Shown here: in pieces, positions 32,513 through 36,277 of the stretch
How the letters are laid out: every line of letters starts with the position of its first letter
Position numbering within the stretch: position 1 is the first letter of the stretch
Origin: an uncultured Candidatus Saccharimonas sp.
GTDB taxonomy: Bacteria > Patescibacteriota > Saccharimonadia > Saccharimonadales > AWTP1-31
Length of the DNA: 36,277 nucleotides
NCBI GenBank assembly: GCA_943354005.1
Contig: CALRBE010000004.1
Span: forward strand, 68,600 to 104,876
Direction of reading: 5' to 3'
Position numbers and translations under genes: made by a program
The notes under the pieces: generated by a model
What the model was told of the DNA's origin: nothing
Database searches by the model: none
Seen by the model: the letters and a program-made list of their open reading frames with translations, nothing else

Positions 32513-33460
32513 ATGTCAAAAATGATTCACACACCAGGACTCGTAAAAATCGATGATCACAGTAGCAGTTCTGCTACATTCGTGATCGAACCACTACATA
32601 CCGGATACGGCATGACTTTAGGTAACTCACTACGAAGAGTATTACTATCTAGTATTGCAGGTGCAGCTATCACTGCATTTAAAGTTGAAGGTGCAACACA
32701 CGAGTTTACTACTATCAAGGGCGTTAAAGAAGACGTTGTTGATATCATGCTAAACCTACGTGGTGTTCGCTTCAAAGTATTTAGTGACGAACCACAGACT
32801 CTAAGACTTACGGCTACAGGCAAAGGCCCAGTTACTGCAAAGAACATTACAACTAATGCAGACGTTGAAGTTGTTAACAAGAAGCACGTTATTGCAACTC
32901 TTGACGACGACAAAGCAAAGTTTATTCTTGATATCGTAGTTGAAACAGGTCGTGGCTACCGCACAATTGAAGAAGGTACTGCACGCAAGCAAAGTGACAT
33001 GATCGCTCTTGACGCTGTATTTAGCCCAGTTGTACGAGTACGCTATAAAGTTGAAAACACACGTGTTGGTCAGATTACAGATCTTGATCGACTACTACTT
33101 ACTGTTGATACTGATGAAACAATCACTCCACGTGATGCTTTTGAAGAAGCAGCAGCTATCCTTGTAAACCAGTACACAGCACTAGCTGGACAAACTCGTG
33201 TTGAAGTTAGCGCTCCAATCACTGCAGCTGCACCAGCTAGCGAAGGTGGAGAAGGATCTAGCGACGAACCATCTGAACTCATGACTTCTATTGAAGACTT
33301 GAATCTATCAGCACGAACAACGAACGCTCTCATTAATAATGAGATTAATACGCTAAAAGATCTATTTGACCTAAGTGACGCAGAACTACGAGACCTAAAA
33401 GGTTTTGGTAGCAAAGCACTCGATGAAGTTAAAGATAAAATGAGCGAGTTGGAGCTATAA
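32513..33460 (+). CDS. rpoA: RNA polymerase subunit alpha
   Basis: Assembly scaffold of RNA polymerase, 315 aa. The N-terminal dimer domain has FVIEPLHTGYGMTLGNSLRRVLLSS. The linker is acidic and Gly/Ser-rich (EGGEGSSDEPSE). The C-terminal domain SIEDLNLSARTTNALINNEI...LKGFGSKALDEVKDKM keeps the UP-element-binding architecture. GGGAGG lies 10 nt before the ATG at 32513; the second ATG at 32522 is less well placed. Confidence 0.97.
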   Translation: MSKMIHTPGLVKIDDHSSSSATFVIEPLHTGYGMTLGNSLRRVLLSSIAGAAITAFKVEGATHEFTTIKGVKEDVVDIMLNLRGVRFKVFSDEPQTLRLTATGKGPVTAKNITTNADVEVVNKKHVIATLDDDKAKFILDIVVETGRGYRTIEEGTARKQSDMIALDAVFSPVVRVRYKVENTRVGQITDLDRLLLTVDTDETITPRDAFEEAAAILVNQYTALAGQTRVEVSAPITAAAPASEGGEGSSDEPSELMTSIEDLNLSARTTNALINNEINTLKDLFDLSDAELRDLKGFGSKALDEVKDKMSELEL

Positions 33461-33461
33461 G

Positions 33462-33953
33462 ATGCATCGTCACGGATATAAAGGTCGTAAATTTGGACGC
33501 GAGACAGATCAGAGACGAGCTCTCATTAAAGGTCTAGCAGAGTCTCTCGTACGCGACGAATCAATTAAAACTACGCTTCCAAAGGCGAAGGAACTCGTTC
33601 CTTACATTGAAAAGCTCATCACAAAAGCTAAGAAAGGTGATCTACATAGTCGTCGTCAGGTTATATCTGGACTTCAGACTATTGAGAGCGCTCATAAGCT
33701 TGTTGATGACCTTGCACCAAAAATGGGCGGTCGCACAAGTGGTCACGTACGAATTGAAAAACTAGAAAATCGACGCGGTGATAACGCAGAGATAGCTAAA
33801 GTAACATTTGTTGATGATCTTAAAGAAGCACCAGTTGCAAAGCCAGTTAAAAAAGCTGAAGCTAAAACTGAAGCTAAGCCAGTAGTTGCTAAAAAGGCAG
33901 CAGTAAAGAAACCAGCTGTTAAAAAAGCAGCTGCAGCTAAGGAGACTAAATAA
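33462..33953 (+). CDS. rplQ: 50S ribosomal protein L17 (bL17) with basic tail
   Basis: Tunnel-exit protein, 163 aa. The MHRHGYKGRKFGRETDQRRALIKGL start is conserved (residues 1-25, given as a region), as is ARPxA-like ITKAKKGDLHSRRQVI. After residue about 122 there is a roughly 40-residue tail of Lys, Ala, Pro and Val (KKAAVKKPAVKKAAAAKE) resembling histone H1-like repeats. One-base overlap with rplM. Confidence 0.96.
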   Translation: MHRHGYKGRKFGRETDQRRALIKGLAESLVRDESIKTTLPKAKELVPYIEKLITKAKKGDLHSRRQVISGLQTIESAHKLVDDLAPKMGGRTSGHVRIEKLENRRGDNAEIAKVTFVDDLKEAPVAKPVKKAEAKTEAKPVVAKKAAVKKPAVKKAAAAKETK

Positions 33954-34414
33954 TGAAAACCTATAGCGCAAAACCTACAGAAGTTACACGAGAATGGTAT
34001 GTTATCGATGCCTCAAAAGCACCTATGGGTCGTCTTGCAACAGAAGCTGCAGCACTTCTCATCGGAAAAGGTAAGCCAATGGTAACAAGTCACATCGACT
34101 GTGGCGATTATGTAATCGTCATAAACGCCGCTCAACTTGTTGCTACTGGAAACAAGCTTGAAGGCAAGAAGTACTACCAACACAGTCAATACCCTGGTGG
34201 TCTAAAAACTGCAACACTAAAAGAGATGATGGCTAAAGACCCTACTAAAGTAATCTTTAAAGCAGTACGTGGAATGTTACCAGTTAACAAACTTCGTTCT
34301 GGCCGTCTACTACGACTTAAGATTTACGCAGGTAGTGAGCATAATCATAGCCCACAGATGCCTAAGGAATATGTACTTAAGTCTACTCGCAAAGCAGAAA
34401 AGGAAGTTAAATAA
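33953..34414 (+). CDS. rplM: 50S ribosomal protein L13 (uL13)
   Basis: Early 50S assembly protein, 153 aa. WYVIDASKAPMGRLATEAA, HIDCGDYVIVINA, KKYYQHSQYPGGLKT and VRGMLPVNKLRSGRLLRLKIY are characteristic. rplM-rpsI pair is directly attached to the alpha operon with one-base overlaps. Confidence 0.98.
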   Translation: MKTYSAKPTEVTREWYVIDASKAPMGRLATEAAALLIGKGKPMVTSHIDCGDYVIVINAAQLVATGNKLEGKKYYQHSQYPGGLKTATLKEMMAKDPTKVIFKAVRGMLPVNKLRSGRLLRLKIYAGSEHNHSPQMPKEYVLKSTRKAEKEVK

Positions 34415-34818
34415 TGGCTACAGCTACTAAAGGTTACTTTTACGCTCTAGGTCGACGCAAGAGTGTTACAGCTCGTGCTCGAGTCATGAACGGTAAAGGA
34501 TCTATAACTATTAATGGAAAAACAGCGGAAGATTACTTTTCAAACAGTAAGTCTCTTCTAAATGAAATACAAAAACCATTTACAGTTCTCGAACTTAATA
34601 ACAAATACGACGTAACAATTGTTGTATCTGGTGGTGGTATGAGCGGACAAGCCGGAGCTATTCGCCTCGCAATCGCCAAAGCCCTTGTTGTTATGAACGA
34701 AGACTATAAGTCTGCACTTAAGCGTGCAGAACTCCTTGGACGTGATCCACGTGAGAAAGAGCGCAAGAAGTTTGGCCTTAAGGGTGCTCGTAAGCAACGA
34801 CAGTTCACAAAGCGTTAA
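34414..34818 (+). CDS. rpsI: 30S ribosomal protein S9 (uS9)
   Basis: 30S head protein whose C-terminal tail touches P-site tRNA, 134 aa. YALGRRKSVTARARVMNGKGSI, VSGGGMSGQAGAIRLAIAKAL and the invariant end KQRQFTKR. Last gene of the alpha unit, followed by a terminator. Confidence 0.98.
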   Translation: MATATKGYFYALGRRKSVTARARVMNGKGSITINGKTAEDYFSNSKSLLNEIQKPFTVLELNNKYDVTIVVSGGGMSGQAGAIRLAIAKALVVMNEDYKSALKRAELLGRDPREKERKKFGLKGARKQRQFTKR

Positions 34819-34837
34819 TATTCTTATTACACTTTTT

Positions 34838-34871
34838 AAAAAGACCCCCGGCTTTCTTACCGGGGCTTTTT
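34838..34871 (+). terminator. Rho-independent terminator after rpsI
   Basis: AAAAAG (34838-34843) and CCCCGG (34846-34851) pair with CCGGGG (34860-34865) and CTTTTT (34866-34871), with a 2-nt bulge and an 8-nt loop. Confidence 0.93.
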
Positions 34872-34880
34872 AATATAAGT

Positions 34881-34886
34881 TATAGT
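34881..34886 (+). promoter_or_regulatory. -10 box of the 34898 gene
   Basis: TATAGT at 34881-34886, 11 nt before the ATG, giving a leader of about 5 nt with no SD. The -35 position falls in the preceding terminator and is poor. Confidence 0.4.
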
Positions 34887-34897
34887 TTAAAGTAATT

Positions 34898-35161
34898 ATG
34901 GAAAATTTAATTCATTCTGGAGATTATTGGGTCCTACTCATTTCTATCATGAGTATAGGCTTATTAATGTTGCCCAAAACACGATTTTTAGGCTTTGTTG
35001 GCGCCATAATAACGACAATCTACATAGATCGAAATTATAACTCTTATAGAGCAATTTTACATGTTGCGTTGACGTTTTTGTGCGTATATATCCTGCGCGT
35101 AGCTTTGCAAAAGTATGCATTATCTACAGTAGACAATAAAAAAGATAATTTGCAAGAGTAA
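34898..35161 (+). CDS. Small membrane protein of unknown function, 87 aa
   Basis: Not recognised. Hydrophobic segments at about residues 10-26 (YWVLLISIMSIGLLMLP), 28-43 (FLGFVGAIITTIYI) and 51-70 (ILHVALTFLCVYILRVAL), then a polar tail rich in Asp, Asn and Lys. Probably an inner-membrane protein with two or three passes. The end of the gene overlaps the -35 box (35150-35155) of the downstream attenuator transcript. Coding status is supported by length, the -10 box and its place between a terminator and a promoter, not by homology. Confidence 0.6.
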   Translation: MENLIHSGDYWVLLISIMSIGLLMLPKTRFLGFVGAIITTIYIDRNYNSYRAILHVALTFLCVYILRVALQKYALSTVDNKKDNLQE

Positions 35162-35178
35162 TATATATAGTGTAGTAT
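35150..35178 (+). promoter_or_regulatory. Promoter of the trp leader-trpS unit
   Basis: TTGCAA (35150-35155), 17-nt spacer, TAGTAT (35173-35178). The leader-peptide ATG at 35186 is 7 nt downstream, so the transcript would begin at its first codon. Confidence 0.65.
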
Positions 35179-35185
35179 GTCTTCT

Positions 35186-35245
35186 ATGAGTAAAATTAAC
35201 ACTTATACAAACTGGTTTAGCCGACAACTCTGGACGGTTTATTAA
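35186..35245 (+). CDS. trp leader peptide, 19 aa, two Trp codons
   Basis: Encodes MSKINTYTNWFSRQLWTVY, stop TAA at 35243-35245. Trp codons are at 35213-35215 and 35231-35233, a high density for such a rare residue. The second Trp codon and the following Thr-Val-Tyr codons form the antiterminator 5' arm (35232-35240). An in-frame ATG at 35177 could add three residues (22 aa), but the promoter position favours 35186. Its product is expected to have no function beyond ribosome positioning. It sits directly upstream of an intrinsic terminator and trpS. Confidence 0.8.
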   Translation: MSKINTYTNWFSRQLWTVY

Positions 35246-35295
35246 GTATTAATAAAATTTTATAGCATAAAACCGTCCACTAGGGCGGTTTTTTT
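35232..35295 (+). promoter_or_regulatory. Trp-responsive transcription attenuator (antiterminator/terminator switch)
   Basis: Arm A GGACGGTTT (35232-35240) is a perfect 9-bp complement of arm B AAACCGTCC (35270-35278). Arm B, extended to AAAACCGTCC (35269-35278), also pairs over 10 bp (one G-T) with arm C GGGCGGTTTT (35283-35292) around an ACTA loop, followed by Ts to 35295: a classic terminator. A:B and B:C exclude one another. A ribosome at the leader stop covers arm A and favours termination. One stalled at the first Trp codon, 17 nt before arm A, leaves A free and favours read-through. This is attenuation by low charged tRNA-Trp. Confidence 0.85.
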
Positions 35296-35319
35296 AATTT
35301 GAAAAATGGAGAAGAAATA

Positions 35320-35472
35320 ATGGAATTAACTCATTCTGAAGCAAGAGAAATACTAAAAAATAACAATATTGAAATCGCGATTGAAGACCCTCGAACAATC
35401 GAAGAAATTGCCATACAGCTAATAGAAATAGGCGATGTTGCATTATCTGGGTTCAATCAAGAAAATACATAA
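35320..35472 (+). CDS. Small acidic protein of unknown function, 50 aa
   Basis: Not recognised. ATG at 35320 with GGAG (35308-35311) 8 nt upstream, directly after the attenuator terminator and 61 nt before trpS. The sequence starts MELTHSEAREILKNN, has IEDPRTIEEIAIQLIEIGD and ends FNQENT. It is acidic and probably helical, with no cysteine or membrane segment. The good SD, the codon pattern and its place inside the attenuated unit argue that it is translated and shares trpS regulation. Confidence 0.65.
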   Translation: MELTHSEAREILKNNNIEIAIEDPRTIEEIAIQLIEIGDVALSGFNQENT

Positions 35473-35492
35473 ATAACAACTATCACTAAGAA

Positions 35493-35508
35493 GGTGCCAT
35501 ATGTCACC
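35493..35508 (+). repeat. 16-bp imperfect palindrome before trpS
   Basis: GGTGCCATATGTCACC matches its own reverse complement at 14 of 16 positions. It lies in the gap between the 50-aa gene and trpS, about 16 nt before the trpS SD. It could be a protein-binding dyad or a small RNA hairpin (GGTG/CACC). Confidence 0.4.
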
Positions 35509-35533
35509 AAAGTAACGTATAATAGGAGATATT

Positions 35534-36277
35534 ATGAAAAAACCAGTAATACTAACAGGATTAAGATCAAATAATGATCTTCACATTGGAAACTACCTTG
35601 GCGCACTGATGCCATTAATTAACATGCAGGTTCAGCATGCAAAGGATTATGATATTCATTTATTTGTTCCTGACCTTCATAGTTTCACCACGCCCATAGA
35701 CCATAGCAAACTATATGAACAAACGATTAATAACCTTCGAATCTATTCTGCAGCAGGATTAGACCTAGATAGTCCAAATACACACATATATAGACAAAGT
35801 TATGTATCGGCTCATTCAGAGCTCACGGTCATATTAAACTGCTTTAGTCATATGGGTGAGCTTAGTCGTATGACTCAATACAAGGAAAAAGCTGAGAACA
35901 AACCAAATATTAGCGTTGGTCTTTTCGATTATCCAATTCTAATGGCCAGCGACATTCTTTTATACGATGCTCAATATGTTCCTGTAGGCGCTGACCAGTC
36001 TCAACATATTGAATTAGCTCGCGATATAGCGATCCGTATGAATAATAAGTTTGGGGACTTATTCACACTTCCTGAGCCGGAGGCTAAACAAGCCGAGTTC
36101 ATGAGCCAAACGGGACGTATGCGTATTCGCGACCTAATTACTCCAGAGAAAAAGATGAGTAAGTCAGATGAAACCGGAAAAGGTGTAATTTTTCTTACCG
36201 ACACTCCTGAAGCAGCTGCAAAGAAAATAATGGGAGCAACAACTGACAGCTTTGGAGAAGTTCATTATGACAAAAAA
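35534..36277 (+). CDS. trpS: Tryptophanyl-tRNA synthetase, 3'-truncated by window edge
   Basis: Class I synthetase charging tRNA-Trp; the first 248 residues are present. HIGH-type motif is HIGN at 17-20 in DLHIGNYLGA, the KMSKS loop is at 207-211, and MTQYKEKA plus GADQSQHIELARDIAIR are TrpRS-specific. The ATG at 35534 has AGGAG 5 nt upstream. A TATAAT (35518-35523) just ahead lacks a good -35, so most expression probably comes through the attenuator. The missing part is the C-terminal helical end of a family normally about 330 aa. Confidence 0.97.
   Translation, partial: MKKPVILTGLRSNNDLHIGNYLGALMPLINMQVQHAKDYDIHLFVPDLHSFTTPIDHSKLYEQTINNLRIYSAAGLDLDSPNTHIYRQSYVSAHSELTVILNCFSHMGELSRMTQYKEKAENKPNISVGLFDYPILMASDILLYDAQYVPVGADQSQHIELARDIAIRMNNKFGDLFTLPEPEAKQAEFMSQTGRMRIRDLITPEKKMSKSDETGKGVIFLTDTPEAAAKKIMGATTDSFGEVHYDKK

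Noticed and set aside
35518-35523. TATAAT as a separate trpS promoter
   Set aside because: No acceptable -35 at 16-18 nt, and the start would fall inside the trpS SD; kept only as a remote possibility.
35473-35533. T-box riboswitch upstream of trpS
   Set aside because: No T-box bulge sequence or specifier stem in the leader; control is explained by the translated Trp peptide and attenuator.
1-36277. Recoded UGA (as in SR1/Gracilibacteria)
   Set aside because: TGA ends rsmD, rplC and the GNAT-like gene at the expected positions and none appears in-frame inside conserved genes.
1-36277. Insertion sequences, prophage, CRISPR array
   Set aside because: No transposase, integrase, direct-repeat array or terminal inverted repeats seen; the window is ordinary core chromosome.

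Overview
The window is a compact chromosomal segment of a reduced-genome bacterium, most likely Candidatus Saccharibacteria (TM7) in the Candidate Phyla Radiation. The assignment rests on several points: gene content; TGA used as a stop rather than a sense codon; no rpmD (L30) between rpsE and rplO; a zinc-free RpoC; and the recognisable style of its EF-G, L36 and ribosomal proteins. No mobile element, CRISPR array or rRNA gene was seen. Only one gene (519-1187) lies on the minus strand.

Layout. 1-3256: end of rsmD, a minus-strand DUF2268-like metalloprotease gene, tRNA-Leu(UAG), a YerC/TrpR-like regulator with its own terminator, and a two-gene unit (GNAT-like protein with a Cys cluster plus an AstE/AspA-type deacylase). 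3372-6664: hisS, tig and clpP, each with its own promoter whose -10 box sits 7-8 nt before the start codon. clpP also carries a CIRCE-like HrcA operator. 6863-14184: rpoB-rpoC. 14185-18933: str region (rpsL, rpsG, a small Cys-rich unknown gene, fusA, then tuf with its own promoter and a strong terminator). 18937-20203: rpsJ, a Nudix gene and a small membrane-protein gene. 20405-28995: S10-spc ribosomal protein cluster from rplC to rplO, packed with 1-4 nt overlaps. 29072-34871: secY, infA, rpmJ, rpsM-rpsK-rpsD-rpoA-rplQ-rplM-rpsI and a terminator. 34898-36277: a small membrane protein, a Trp-rich leader peptide with an attenuator, a 50-aa unknown gene and the 5' two-thirds of trpS.

How it works together. 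Nearly everything serves transcription, translation, nascent-chain folding, secretion or protein turnover. Two regulatory styles stand out. Short transcription units (the minus-strand gene, the TrpR-like gene, hisS, tig, clpP, the 19919 gene and the trp leader peptide) look leaderless: a -10 box followed 6-8 nt later by the start codon. The large ribosomal units instead have leaders of about 80-140 nt with conspicuous hairpins, suggesting autoregulatory RNAs. The most striking element is at 35150-35295. A promoter leads to a 19-codon peptide with two Trp codons, whose end forms a perfect 9-bp antiterminator stem that competes with a 10-bp intrinsic terminator. This is a complete ribosome-mediated attenuator upstream of tryptophanyl-tRNA synthetase. 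A second theme is loss of structural zinc sites: both RpoC sites and the L36 ribbon are gone, and S14 is the zinc-free form.
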